Below are positions 7,231-14,778 of a DNA stretch of 40,109 nucleotides, piece after piece (the stretch's first letter is position 1; the number at the start of each line of letters is the position of its first letter). Source of the stretch: Bacillota bacterium (lineage in GTDB: Bacteria > Bacillota > Clostridia > Christensenellales > UMGS416). The notes below the pieces were generated by a model that was not told the origin of the DNA, ran no database searches, and worked only from the letters and a program-made list of their open reading frames with translations. The position numbers and the translations under genes were made by a program. Location: the NCBI GenBank assembly GCA_023409755.1, contig JAEYRA010000074.1, forward strand, positions 1 through 40,109. The letters run 5' to 3'.

Positions 7231-7943
7231 GGCGTTTCCTCCTCTCCGGCCCAGCCGCGGATGGACTCATTCACGGCGGCCAGCAGTTCTTGTTCGGTCC
7301 CGTCGTTCAGTGCCCGGCAAATCTCCCGGTGGTAACCAAAGGCACGCTCCACGTTGCCGGGTTGGTCGTAGGTCTCCCGTATGCTGGGTTCAAAGTATTG
7401 CAGGATGAACTCATAGAGATGGCCGATCAGCACGTTGCCGGTGGCCTGCCCCAGCGCCCGGTGGAAGGAGAGGTCCAGCTCCGCCAGCGCGGCGCTGTCC
7501 GGCTCCTTGCGCGTCAGCGCAGCTTCTGTGGCTGCCACGGCGGCATTGACGGCAGCTACACGTTGCGCTGTGCGGTTGCGGTGGGCGGCGCGGGCCACCG
7601 CCAGTTCAATCATCTCCCGGAATTCCACTAGCTGCCGCCGGTCGGGGGCGCTCAGCATCAGCCGCAGCAGGAAAGGGTCCAGCAGCGTCCGCCCCATGCC
7701 GGTGGAGACATAGGTGCCGTCGCCGCGGCGCACCTCCACCACGCCCAGGGCGGAGAGAATCTTCATCGCCTCCCGCACCGAGCCACGGCTGACGCCCATG
7801 GCCTCAGCCAGCGCACCTTCACTGGGCAGAAGGTCGCCGGGCTTCAGCTTTCCCTGGGCGATGAGCTCCCGGAAGCGGTTGACGACCGCGTCCACCGCCG
7901 ATTCGCGGCTCTGTTTGGTTTGGAACAGACTGGTATCGCTCAT
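7224..7943 (-). CDS. GntR-family (FadR subfamily) transcriptional regulator
   Basis: A 239-residue repressor-type regulator. The N-terminal winged helix (about 12-77) contains the GntR signature KPGDLLPSEGALAEAMGVSR followed by a typical SVREAMKILSALGVVEVRRG stretch. The C-terminal FCD ligand-binding domain (about 85-220) includes the conserved helix segment DLSFHRALGQATGN and a late FGYHREICRAL. It is the first gene of the operon and overlaps the amidohydrolase, so it most likely controls the operon and itself in response to the pathway substrate or an intermediate. An imperfect dyad lies just upstream. GGAGGG precedes the ATG at 7943. Confidence 0.92.
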   Translation of the reverse strand: MSDTSLFQTKQSRESAVDAVVNRFRELIAQGKLKPGDLLPSEGALAEAMGVSRGSVREAMKILSALGVVEVRRGDGTYVSTGMGRTLLDPFLLRLMLSAPDRRQLVEFREMIELAVARAAHRNRTAQRVAAVNAAVAATEAALTRKEPDSAALAELDLSFHRALGQATGNVLIGHLYEFILQYFEPSIRETYDQPGNVERAFGYHREICRALNDGTEQELLAAVNESIRGWAGEEETPC

Positions 7944-7961
7944 CGTCCCTCCTTGTCACAG

Positions 7962-8015
7962 ACATCAAACGTCGGATGTTTAACCATACTGTAGCACATC
8001 GCTGCACCGGGCACA
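7962..8015 (-). promoter_or_regulatory. Operon promoter and candidate GntR operator
   Basis: On the minus strand TTGTGC and TACAGT stand 17 bases apart upstream of the regulator gene. Immediately downstream, an inverted repeat ACATC (7962-7966) / GATGT (7975-7979) with an eight-base spacer falls in the start region, where a repressor would block transcription. The hexamers are weak matches and the operator is inferred from position. Confidence 0.4.
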
Positions 8016-8071
8016 AGGTGCAACACGCCGCGGCGGTCGGCTTCAACGGCAGCTTTAACGTCGCTCGGCGG

Positions 8072-9091
8072 TCATCCCCGTGCCCATTGGGTGTAGAAAT
8101 GCTCCGTCGCGCTGACCAGCAGACCGTTGGTGCACTGGGACGCGCCGTGGCCTGTGTCGTCCACGATGTACAGATCGGACAAGGGCAAGCCTTTGTGCAG
8201 CTGCCAGCTGACACTTAGCTGTGAGCTGATATCCAGCCGGCCCCGCAGGAGGACCACGGGTACATGGGCCAGCTTTCCTAGGTTGCTGGAGATGTAGGTA
8301 TCCGTCTGAAAGGCGCAGTTGCCAAAGTAGAGCGTTACCAGCCGCGCAAAGCACACCCTAAAAGCGTCGTCCTCAAACTGTGGGGTGCGTTCAATCCGGT
8401 TCCCCAGCGACACAATGCGGTCCTCCCAATCGCACCAGGCGCGGCAGGCCGGCAGGTGGATGGCAGGGTCGGGGGAGGCCAGTAACCGGTGGTAGGCCAG
8501 CGGGATGTTGCCACCAACGGGCAGGGGCCCTACCGGAGCCAGGAAGTCCTCAAACTCCTGGGGGAAGAGGTGCCCCATGTTCCAGGTGAGCCAGTCCACC
8601 TCGGGCTTCGTGGTGGTCACCACGCTCCACAGGATGAGCTCGGTGACCCGCTCGGGGTGGGTCACGGCGTAGGAGAGGGACAGCGTGGTGCCCCAGGAGC
8701 AGGCAAAGAGCATCCACCGCTCGATGCCCAGGTGTTCCCGCAGTTGTTCCATGTCGGCAATGAGGTGCTGGGTGTCGTTGGCCAGGAGCCCCTCGGTCGT
8801 GAGCCCCGCGTTGGGTGTGCTTTGACCGCACCCCCGCTGGTCAAAGAGCACGACGCGGTACTCGTCAGGGTTGAAGTAGCGGGGCCACCCCGACCCCGCG
8901 CCGGAGCCCGGGCCGCCATGGACGACCAGCACCGGCTTGCCGTCGGGGTTGCCGCAGGTCTCCCAGTGGATGCGGTGGCCATGGCCGACCGCCAGTATGC
9001 CCGCGTCGTGGGGTGCGCTCACGGGGTAGAGAGGGCGGTCGGCAGTCAGCGGGTACCGGCGGCTGAAGTGCTGGTAGAGGGCAGGTTCCAT
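8072..9091 (-). CDS. pip: Proline iminopeptidase (alpha/beta hydrolase, S33)
   Basis: A 339-residue cytoplasmic aminopeptidase that releases N-terminal proline. It carries the HGGPG oxyanion motif (residues 58-62), the nucleophile region ACSWGTT with Ser132, acid Asp287 (RGRLDISS) and His315 (TGHGAS). FDQRGCGQS is also typical of the family. The first residue of the GxSxG elbow is Ala rather than Gly. ATG at 9091 is chosen because AAAGGAG precedes it; the longer frame runs through the promoter. It is transcribed alone, divergent from the PHP gene. Confidence 0.9.
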   Translation of the reverse strand: MEPALYQHFSRRYPLTADRPLYPVSAPHDAGILAVGHGHRIHWETCGNPDGKPVLVVHGGPGSGAGSGWPRYFNPDEYRVVLFDQRGCGQSTPNAGLTTEGLLANDTQHLIADMEQLREHLGIERWMLFACSWGTTLSLSYAVTHPERVTELILWSVVTTTKPEVDWLTWNMGHLFPQEFEDFLAPVGPLPVGGNIPLAYHRLLASPDPAIHLPACRAWCDWEDRIVSLGNRIERTPQFEDDAFRVCFARLVTLYFGNCAFQTDTYISSNLGKLAHVPVVLLRGRLDISSQLSVSWQLHKGLPLSDLYIVDDTGHGASQCTNGLLVSATEHFYTQWARG

Positions 9092-9118
9092 GGCGCTTCT
9101 CCTTTGGTTGGTGACGGT

Positions 9119-9147
9119 AGTATAGCGGGTTTCCCCTACCACGGCAA
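9119..9147 (-). promoter_or_regulatory. Promoter of the proline iminopeptidase gene
   Basis: Minus strand: TTGCCG (9142-9147), 17-base spacer, TATACT (9119-9124), about 30 bases before the ATG. The -10 is strong and the -35 moderate. Confidence 0.5.
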
Positions 9148-9283
9148 GAAGGTGTGTGGGTGTGGGGTGCCAAAGTGAGGTGTCCATGTGTTTTTGGCCG
9201 CTCCACAGCAAGAATGCCCATTGCATCCGTCGGTTGTTCGGGTATGATGGTAGAGAAATCCATCAAAAGTGGGGTATTGTCAG

Positions 9284-10570
9284 ATGAAAACCGAACTCCA
9301 TGATTACAGTGTGCTGCCCAAGGTGGTGCCCATTGGCCGCCCCAGCACCGTGTGTATCCGGCCCCTGGGCCGCCACGTTGCCTTCCAGGCGGGGGGAGAG
9401 TATGTCGTTCGCGTGCTGCCCATGACCGAGAGCGTCGAAGGGTGGGAGGCTGGCGCGGACTACGACCGGCTCGCCGTCACGCCCGTTGATGGTTGCCTGA
9501 AGGTCGAGTATACCTTTACCGCCGAGCAGGAGTATTACCTCAGGGTGTTTGACGCCGCCGACGAGGGCAAGGCGCTGGTGACGCTGAGCGTTTACGCGCT
9601 GGCCGATGACCTCTTTGGCCGCCTGCCTTTGAAGGGCGACTTCCACGTGCACAGCTTCCGCTCCGATGGGCGGGAGGACCCGATCGTGGTGGCTGCCAAC
9701 TATCGCAAGCATGGCTTTGACTTCCTGGCCGTGACCGATCATCGCCAATGGGGCCCCTCGGAGGAGACCATCGCTGCCTGGTCAGGCAAGCCCGTCGACC
9801 TTCGACTCTTCCATGGGGAGGAGGTTCACCTGCCGGACAACCACATCCACATCATCCACTTCGGCGGCAGCTTCAGCGTCAATGACCTGGCGTACGGCGA
9901 TGTGGATACTTACTACAAGGCCGTTCGTGCCATCGCGGAGGGCCTGCCCGCCTTGCCGGAGGGTGTCAGCCGCTTTGAATACGCCTCCTGCCTGTGGGCC
10001 ATTGGTGAGATCCACCGGGCCGGCGGCATGGCGGTGTACTGCCACCCCCATTGGATTGCGAATGTCTACCACGTGCGGGATGCTATGAGCAACTACATCT
10101 TTGAGACCATGCCCTTCGATGCCTTTGAACTCTTGGGCGGGCAATCCGTGCATGAGAACAACATGCAGGTTGCCATCCATACCGAGGCACTGGCTCGGGG
10201 CTGCCGGGTACCCGGCGTGGGCAGCAGCGACTCCCACGGCACCGTCAACAGAAATTGGTTTGACTGGATGTACAGCATCGTACTGGCCGAGGACGACAGC
10301 CTGGAAGCCATCGTGCGGGCCGTCAAGGAGGGGTATTGTGCACCGGTGGAGAGCTATCCCGGCGAACACCCCCGTGCCCACGGTTCCTACCGCATGGTGA
10401 GCTATGCGCTGTTCCTGCTCAAGGAGTACTTCCCCCTGCATCGGGATTTGTGCTTTGAAGAGGGCAGGGCGATGGCCGCTCTGTATGGCGGTGACGAGCA
10501 GGCTCTGGCTGTGCTGCAGGCCACGCAGGGCCGGGTTCCCAAGTTCCGCAAGAGCTGCTTTGCGAAATAA
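9284..10570 (+). CDS. PHP-domain metal-dependent phosphoesterase-like protein
   Basis: A 428-residue protein with two parts. The N-terminal 115 residues are beta-rich and unassigned. The PHP domain that follows has GDFHVHSFRSDG (HxH metal ligands), AVTDH, GEEVH, YCHPHW and GSSDSHG, a complete set of PHP metal-binding motifs. PHP proteins hydrolyse phosphoesters or act on nucleotides; the substrate here is unknown. ATG at 9284 is preferred over GTG at 9269 because the only purine-rich site (GTGGGG) lies eight bases before it; this start is not strong. The UroD-like gene follows after 12 bases, so the two are likely cotranscribed. Confidence 0.82.
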   Translation: MKTELHDYSVLPKVVPIGRPSTVCIRPLGRHVAFQAGGEYVVRVLPMTESVEGWEAGADYDRLAVTPVDGCLKVEYTFTAEQEYYLRVFDAADEGKALVTLSVYALADDLFGRLPLKGDFHVHSFRSDGREDPIVVAANYRKHGFDFLAVTDHRQWGPSEETIAAWSGKPVDLRLFHGEEVHLPDNHIHIIHFGGSFSVNDLAYGDVDTYYKAVRAIAEGLPALPEGVSRFEYASCLWAIGEIHRAGGMAVYCHPHWIANVYHVRDAMSNYIFETMPFDAFELLGGQSVHENNMQVAIHTEALARGCRVPGVGSSDSHGTVNRNWFDWMYSIVLAEDDSLEAIVRAVKEGYCAPVESYPGEHPRAHGSYRMVSYALFLLKEYFPLHRDLCFEEGRAMAALYGGDEQALAVLQATQGRVPKFRKSCFAK

Positions 10571-10582
10571 GAGGGAGGGACA

Positions 10583-11596
10583 ATGATGGAAGGACGACAG
10601 CTAGTTTTAGATACCCTGGAATTCAAAAACCCGCCGCGTGCCCCGCGGCAGCTCTGGCTGCTGCCATGGGCGCAGATTCATCATGGGGATGTTGTGGCTC
10701 GCATTGTGGAGGACTATCCCAGCGATTTTGGCGGGGTCAGTGGTGTGGAGCGGGAGCTGCCTGCCACCCAGGGTGATCCCTTCGAACTGGGGCTGCACGT
10801 TGACGCGTGGGGCGCACGGTTTGAGAACCGGCAGCGCGGTCTCATCGGCGAGGTGAAGGAGCCCATCATCCGGGGGGAGAACTGGGAGGACTGGGCCAAT
10901 GCCCACATCCCGGTGGAGCTTTTAAACATTGATAAAGACGAGGTGAACCGCCAGTGCGCGGCCACCGACCGTTTCGTCATCGCTGGTGAGAATCCGCGAC
11001 CCTTTGAGCAGCTTCAGTTCCTGCGCGGGACCGAGGCGATGATGATGGACCTGGCCTACAAGCCGTCGGGGTTCTTCGCCTTCCTGGAGAAAATGCACGA
11101 CTTCTACTGCCGCTGGGTGGAGGTGTGGGCCCAAACCGACGTGGACGCCATCACGTTCATGGACGACTGGGGCAGCCAGCGCAGCCTGCTCATCCACCCC
11201 AAGACCTGGGTGGAGATTTTCAAGCCCCTGTACCGGGATTACATCGACATCGCCAAGCGGTACGGGAAGAAGACGTTCATGCACTCCGATGGCTACACGC
11301 TGGACATCATTCCGCACATGATCGACATTGGCCTCGACGCCATCAATGCGCAGATCTTTTGCATCGGGTTGGAGGAGCTGCGCCCCTACCGCGGTAAGAT
11401 CACCTTCTGGGGGGAGATGGACCGCCAGCACCTGTTGTGCACCGCCACACCCGATGAGGTGCGTGCGGCCGCCCGCCAGGTGAAAGACGCCCTTTGGGCC
11501 GAAGGCGGCTGCATCGCACAGTGTGAGTTCGGCGCCGGTGCCAAGCCTGAGAATGTCCGTGCCGTCTACGAGGGCTGGGACGAGGCCTTCCGGTAA
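10583..11596 (+). CDS. Uroporphyrinogen decarboxylase-like protein (UroD/MtaA superfamily)
   Basis: A 337-residue TIM-barrel protein of the UROD superfamily, which includes heme-pathway decarboxylases and corrinoid or coenzyme-M methyltransferases. Family-like segments are ITFMDDWGSQ (about 190), TFMHSDGY (about 230), FWGEMDRQ (about 273) and CEFGAGAKPENV (near the C-terminus). The His-x-Cys zinc site of MtaA enzymes is not seen, and heme genes are absent nearby, so true heme decarboxylase function is unlikely. Such paralogues are common in gut Firmicutes with sugar-processing genes. Two adjacent ATGs (10583, 10586) follow GGGAGGGA. It is linked to the PHP gene upstream. Confidence 0.78.
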   Translation: MMEGRQLVLDTLEFKNPPRAPRQLWLLPWAQIHHGDVVARIVEDYPSDFGGVSGVERELPATQGDPFELGLHVDAWGARFENRQRGLIGEVKEPIIRGENWEDWANAHIPVELLNIDKDEVNRQCAATDRFVIAGENPRPFEQLQFLRGTEAMMMDLAYKPSGFFAFLEKMHDFYCRWVEVWAQTDVDAITFMDDWGSQRSLLIHPKTWVEIFKPLYRDYIDIAKRYGKKTFMHSDGYTLDIIPHMIDIGLDAINAQIFCIGLEELRPYRGKITFWGEMDRQHLLCTATPDEVRAAARQVKDALWAEGGCIAQCEFGAGAKPENVRAVYEGWDEAFR

Positions 11597-11652
11597 CAGG
11601 GAACCGGCAACCAAAAGCATTCTGCGGCGAACATGAACGGGGGAGGTTGCAC

Positions 11653-12645
11653 ATGGACTGGAAGAGCCAATACGACAGGAGCCACCGCCCCCGGGCAGAC
11701 GCCATCGGCGAGTATCTGGGGCCAACGCTGTTCGCGCTGTACCACCGCTTCGCCGACACGCTGGCCAGTGAGTTGGCACTGACCTATGTCAAACCCATGT
11801 ACACCCAGACCCATGGGTGGAAGTATCAAGTGGGCCGCAGCGGCTTTCTCCTGTTGGACGATGTGCGAATGGGTGAGGGCTGCTTCCTGGTGCAGGGGGT
11901 GGCGGTGCGCGACGAGGCCACGCTGCAGGCGGCGCTGGAACTGACCCGACAAAGGTACGCTGACGGCTTTGAGGAGCAGTTCGCCGCCTTTGCGGCCAAA
12001 CGCGGGGAAGCGCAAAAGGAGCGCACCCAGCGCCGGGTGCAGCGGGAGCAGGAGCAGCTGGCGCAATTGGCTGCCTCGACCGACCCGGCCCTGTTCAATC
12101 GCTATCGTTGGGCTCCCAAGGTGTCCCGTCAGTCGCTCCGGCGACTCTATGCGCTGGATGCCCAGGGCCTGCCCGATGAGGGGTTGCTCGATGAGATTGG
12201 CTACGCGCTCTATGCCCGCTGCCTGCAGGGGCAGCAGACCCGGCACGCCATTGAGAATGGCCGTCTCATTTGCCACGGGTGCGGCGAGTCACTCTCCTAT
12301 GCCGATGGCCTGATGACCTGTGCCTGCGGCCGGCAATATCTGTTCCGCGATTACATGCGCAGCTTCCGGGCGGAGAACATGCCCGCCGGCGCCGCGCAGG
12401 AGATCTTTGATGCCTTTGTGGATCGCTGGCCCCGTCAGCCCACCCCGCAGGATAAGATGCGCCTGGTGGATTGGCTGATCCACGAATTTCACACCAATCT
12501 GCTCACCGGCGTGCGGGGCCGCTTTGTGGGTGTCAACCTCATCGAGGGCAGCAAAAAGCAAATTGCGGAGCTCATTTTGGAGTTGGCCTACGGCGATGGC
12601 GGCGCGGCGGCCCAGGCCTTTGCCTGCGCCCTGGGGCGGGAGTGA
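11653..12645 (+). CDS. Uncharacterised protein with a central zinc ribbon
   Basis: A 330-residue protein that I do not recognise. The N-terminal 100 residues are a mixed alpha/beta region (KPMYTQTHGWKYQVGRSGF). A charged, probably coiled helix follows (about 100-145, rich in Arg, Gln and Glu). The centre has a zinc-ribbon-like set, CHGCG then CACG. The C-terminal 90 residues are helical and include GVNLIEGSKKQIAELILELAYG. ATG at 11653 is chosen over TTG at 11647 because GGGGGAGG ends six bases before it. It lies 56 bases after the UroD-like gene and may share its transcript. A nucleic-acid or protein-binding role is possible but unsupported. Confidence 0.7.
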   Translation: MDWKSQYDRSHRPRADAIGEYLGPTLFALYHRFADTLASELALTYVKPMYTQTHGWKYQVGRSGFLLLDDVRMGEGCFLVQGVAVRDEATLQAALELTRQRYADGFEEQFAAFAAKRGEAQKERTQRRVQREQEQLAQLAASTDPALFNRYRWAPKVSRQSLRRLYALDAQGLPDEGLLDEIGYALYARCLQGQQTRHAIENGRLICHGCGESLSYADGLMTCACGRQYLFRDYMRSFRAENMPAGAAQEIFDAFVDRWPRQPTPQDKMRLVDWLIHEFHTNLLTGVRGRFVGVNLIEGSKKQIAELILELAYGDGGAAAQAFACALGRE

Positions 12646-12706
12646 CCCGGAGAACGCGCTGGAACACGTACTGTGCGGGAATTGGCTGGATGCCTCTGCT
12701 ATGTGC

Positions 12707-13510
12707 CTAGAGCCGCCGGGTGTAGTCGTCAGGCCGGTTGAGGAACGACCGCAGCAGCGACACCCCCGCCAGCGACTGCCACTCGGTTTTGGCGGGTGGG
12801 CATTGGTCCAGGTCGTAGACCGTCGCCCCCTCCATCGCCAGCAGGATGGGGGAATGGGTGGCAATGAGGAATTGACAGCCGCCCTCGGTGGAAAGCTCTT
12901 TGAGGATGCTGTAGAGGCTCAACTGCCGCAGGGTGGAGAGTGGCGCTTCCGGCTCGTCCAGCAGGTAGAGGCCGTTGGGCACCAAACGCTGCTGGAAGAG
13001 CCGCAGGAAACTCTCCCCATGGGAGGCGGCAGCCAGCATGTCCTCGCCGTAGCGGCCCCGCATGGCCTGCAGCGACCCAGCGAAGGGCTGACGGGCTTGC
13101 TCCTGGGCAAACACGCTGTGGTCGGCGTACTCCTCCTCCACCCGTGCCAGCTCCCGGTCCATTTCGTCCCGTTCACGGCTCAGTGCCAGCGTGAAGTTGA
13201 AGAAATCCTCACTGCGCAGGAAGAGCCGGTTGACAGGGCGGCGGGTAAAGCTGAGCTTCATCTGCTTTGCCAGGGGACGCAGGGGTTTGAGGCTGTCGTC
13301 CCGCCCAGCGTCGGTGCGGCCGATGGCGGGCAGGGCCATCTTGACGGCCAGAGCCTCCAACAGGGTGGACTTGCCGCAGCCATTCTCCCCCGCCAGCAGG
13401 GTGACGGGGCTGTCGAAGGTCAGGCTGTCCAGCGCCTGCAGTGCGGGCACGCTGAATGGCCAGCCGTCCGGCCGGTCGGCAGGCAGGGAAACACGATTGA
13501 GGTAGATCAT
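12707..13510 (-). CDS. AAA-family ATPase (ABC/SMC-type), putative
   Basis: A 267-residue soluble ATPase. Walker A is GENGCGKST (about residue 42), Walker B is YLLDEPEAPLS and the switch histidine is in IATHSP; there is no transmembrane segment or partner permease. The arrangement resembles the AAA_21/AAA_23 family of predicted ATP-binding proteins related to RecF/OLD-type ATPases. ATG at 13510 is preferred because GGAGG precedes it by seven bases; upstream in-frame codons include the ribosome binding site. It ends convergently with the zinc-ribbon gene and is divergent from a GNAT gene. The function is unknown; a stress or DNA-associated role is only a guess. Confidence 0.82.
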   Translation of the reverse strand: MIYLNRVSLPADRPDGWPFSVPALQALDSLTFDSPVTLLAGENGCGKSTLLEALAVKMALPAIGRTDAGRDDSLKPLRPLAKQMKLSFTRRPVNRLFLRSEDFFNFTLALSRERDEMDRELARVEEEYADHSVFAQEQARQPFAGSLQAMRGRYGEDMLAAASHGESFLRLFQQRLVPNGLYLLDEPEAPLSTLRQLSLYSILKELSTEGGCQFLIATHSPILLAMEGATVYDLDQCPPAKTEWQSLAGVSLLRSFLNRPDDYTRRL

Positions 13511-13530
13511 GACCGTTCCTCCTGTCATTT

Positions 13531-13559
13531 ATTGTAAAGTTGGGAGGAGGGGGAGTCAA
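13531..13559 (-). promoter_or_regulatory. Promoter of the AAA ATPase gene
   Basis: Minus strand: TTGACT (13554-13559), 17-base spacer, TACAAT (13531-13536), about 20 bases before the ATG. Both hexamers match sigma-A at five of six positions. Confidence 0.65.
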
Positions 13560-13593
13560 TGCGGTGCTTTTATTGCAGAAGGGGGTCAAGACG

Positions 13594-14061
13594 ATGTTGG
13601 TGCGACCGGCCGAACCGGACGATCTGGAAGCCTGGCGCGATGTGGCCAGGGAGGTTGCCCTGCTCTTTGACAGCCCCACCATGGCCGACGATCGCGACTT
13701 TCTGGACTTTGCCCAGCGGAAAATTCGCCAAAGCGAGACGCTGGTGGCTGTGGAGGGGGAGGAGCGGTTCTGCGTCGGTTTCCTGGGCTTCTCCCACCAA
13801 AACAACCGCATCAGCTGGTTGGCCGTGCGGCAGGGTTGGCGAGGGCACGGGGCAGGCGGCTTGCTGCTCGATGCGGCACTGCGTTCGCTGGACCGGACGC
13901 GACCCGTCACGGTCATCACCTTCTGCGCTGACCACCCCGGCGGTGGGCCCGCGCGGCAGCTCTACCTCTCCCGTGGTTTTGTGGAGGAGCAGGGGGAGAT
14001 GACCGACGAAGTGGGCAAAGGCCGATGCCGGATGGTGCTGCCGCCCACCTCAGAAGTGTGA
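13594..14061 (+). CDS. GNAT-family N-acetyltransferase
   Basis: A 155-residue single-domain acetyltransferase. The acetyl-CoA site is visible as ISWLAVRQGWRGHGAGGLLL, with RGHGAG standing for the RxxGxG/A loop, and the C-terminal LYLSRGFVEE is the usual beta-strand/helix end of the fold. The acceptor is unknown. ATG at 13594 is chosen because a G-rich site (13581-13585) lies eight bases before it; the longer frame from 13540 overlaps the divergent promoter. Confidence 0.82.
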   Translation: MLVRPAEPDDLEAWRDVAREVALLFDSPTMADDRDFLDFAQRKIRQSETLVAVEGEERFCVGFLGFSHQNNRISWLAVRQGWRGHGAGGLLLDAALRSLDRTRPVTVITFCADHPGGGPARQLYLSRGFVEEQGEMTDEVGKGRCRMVLPPTSEV

Positions 14062-14108
14062 AAACCAATCGTTTTTACATTTTTTGTTCAGAATTTTCGG
14101 AAAACCGT

Positions 14109-14155
14109 TTGCATTTTTGAATCGTTGCTTTATAATCAATTGGAACAGATTATAT
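14109..14155 (+). promoter_or_regulatory. ohrR promoter with overlapping dyad
   Basis: TTGCAT (14109-14114), 16-base spacer, TATAAT (14131-14136). A perfect 7-bp dyad TATAATC (14131-14137) / GATTATA (14149-14155) overlaps the -10, as expected for autorepression by the downstream MarR/OhrR protein. Confidence 0.55.
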
Positions 14156-14196
14156 TGAAGGCTGTTTGCTGAATAACGGGGGACGATGGGATTTTT

Positions 14197-14637
14197 ATGA
14201 AACAACAGGTCGCCGACATTCTGAGGTTGGACAATCAACTGTGTTTTGCACTGTATGCCGCGTCGCGCAAAGTAACCGGTGCTTATGGCCCGTTGCTGCG
14301 GCAGTTGGATCTGACCTACACCCAATATGTGACGCTGATGGTTCTGTGGGAGCACCAGGAACTGCCGGTCAAGGACATTGGTGAGAAGCTGCTGCTGGAC
14401 AGCGGGACACTGACACCCCTCCTAAAGAAGCTGGAGGAAAAGGGCTATGTGACCCGCCGCCGGTCCACCGTGGATGAACGTGTTGTGCAGGTGCAGATTA
14501 CCCAGAAGGGCATGGACATCCAAAAGGATGTGGAAGCCTTCATGCCGGAGATGGTTTGCGCCATCGGCCTGCCGATGGACGAGATCGTGAAGCTTCGTGA
14601 GGAACTGAAGGCCTTGATCCGTCGGATGGAGCTGTAG
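14197..14637 (+). CDS. ohrR: MarR-family regulator, OhrR type
   Basis: A 146-residue winged-helix regulator. The N-terminus has NQLCFALYAASRKVT, matching organic-hydroperoxide sensors (OhrR) with the peroxide-sensing Cys at residue 16; LTYTQYVTLMVLWEH is the second family block, and the wing helix segment LLLDSGTLTPLLKKLEEKGY follows. OhrR normally represses a peroxiredoxin-like ohr gene; none lies in this window. The ribosome binding site is weak (GGGGGA about 14 bases upstream). The protein probably binds the dyad over its own -10. Confidence 0.88.
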   Translation: MKQQVADILRLDNQLCFALYAASRKVTGAYGPLLRQLDLTYTQYVTLMVLWEHQELPVKDIGEKLLLDSGTLTPLLKKLEEKGYVTRRRSTVDERVVQVQITQKGMDIQKDVEAFMPEMVCAIGLPMDEIVKLREELKALIRRMEL

Positions 14638-14665
14638 CGCCAGGAGAGACTGACAACGGAAGAGG

Positions 14666-14700
14666 ACAACCGGAGCGATCCGTTCCGGTTGTTTGCGTTT
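14666..14700 (+). terminator. Intrinsic terminator after ohrR
   Basis: Stem ACAACCGGA (14666-14674) with TCCGGTTGT (14684-14692), perfect 9 bp, nine-base loop, then a T-rich tail TTGCGTTTG. Confidence 0.7.
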
Positions 14701-14721
14701 GTTTGGGTTGGGCTGGTCGGC

Positions 14722-14750
14722 TTGACTTTACACCGGCGATCATCGATAAT
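14722..14750 (+). promoter_or_regulatory. Promoter of the DUF512-der-plsY run
   Basis: TTGACT (14722-14727), 17-base spacer, GATAAT (14745-14750), each five of six sigma-A matches, about 29 bases before the start codon. Confidence 0.6.
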
Positions 14751-14778
14751 CATAGGTATTACGCAAAGGCGGGAAAGT

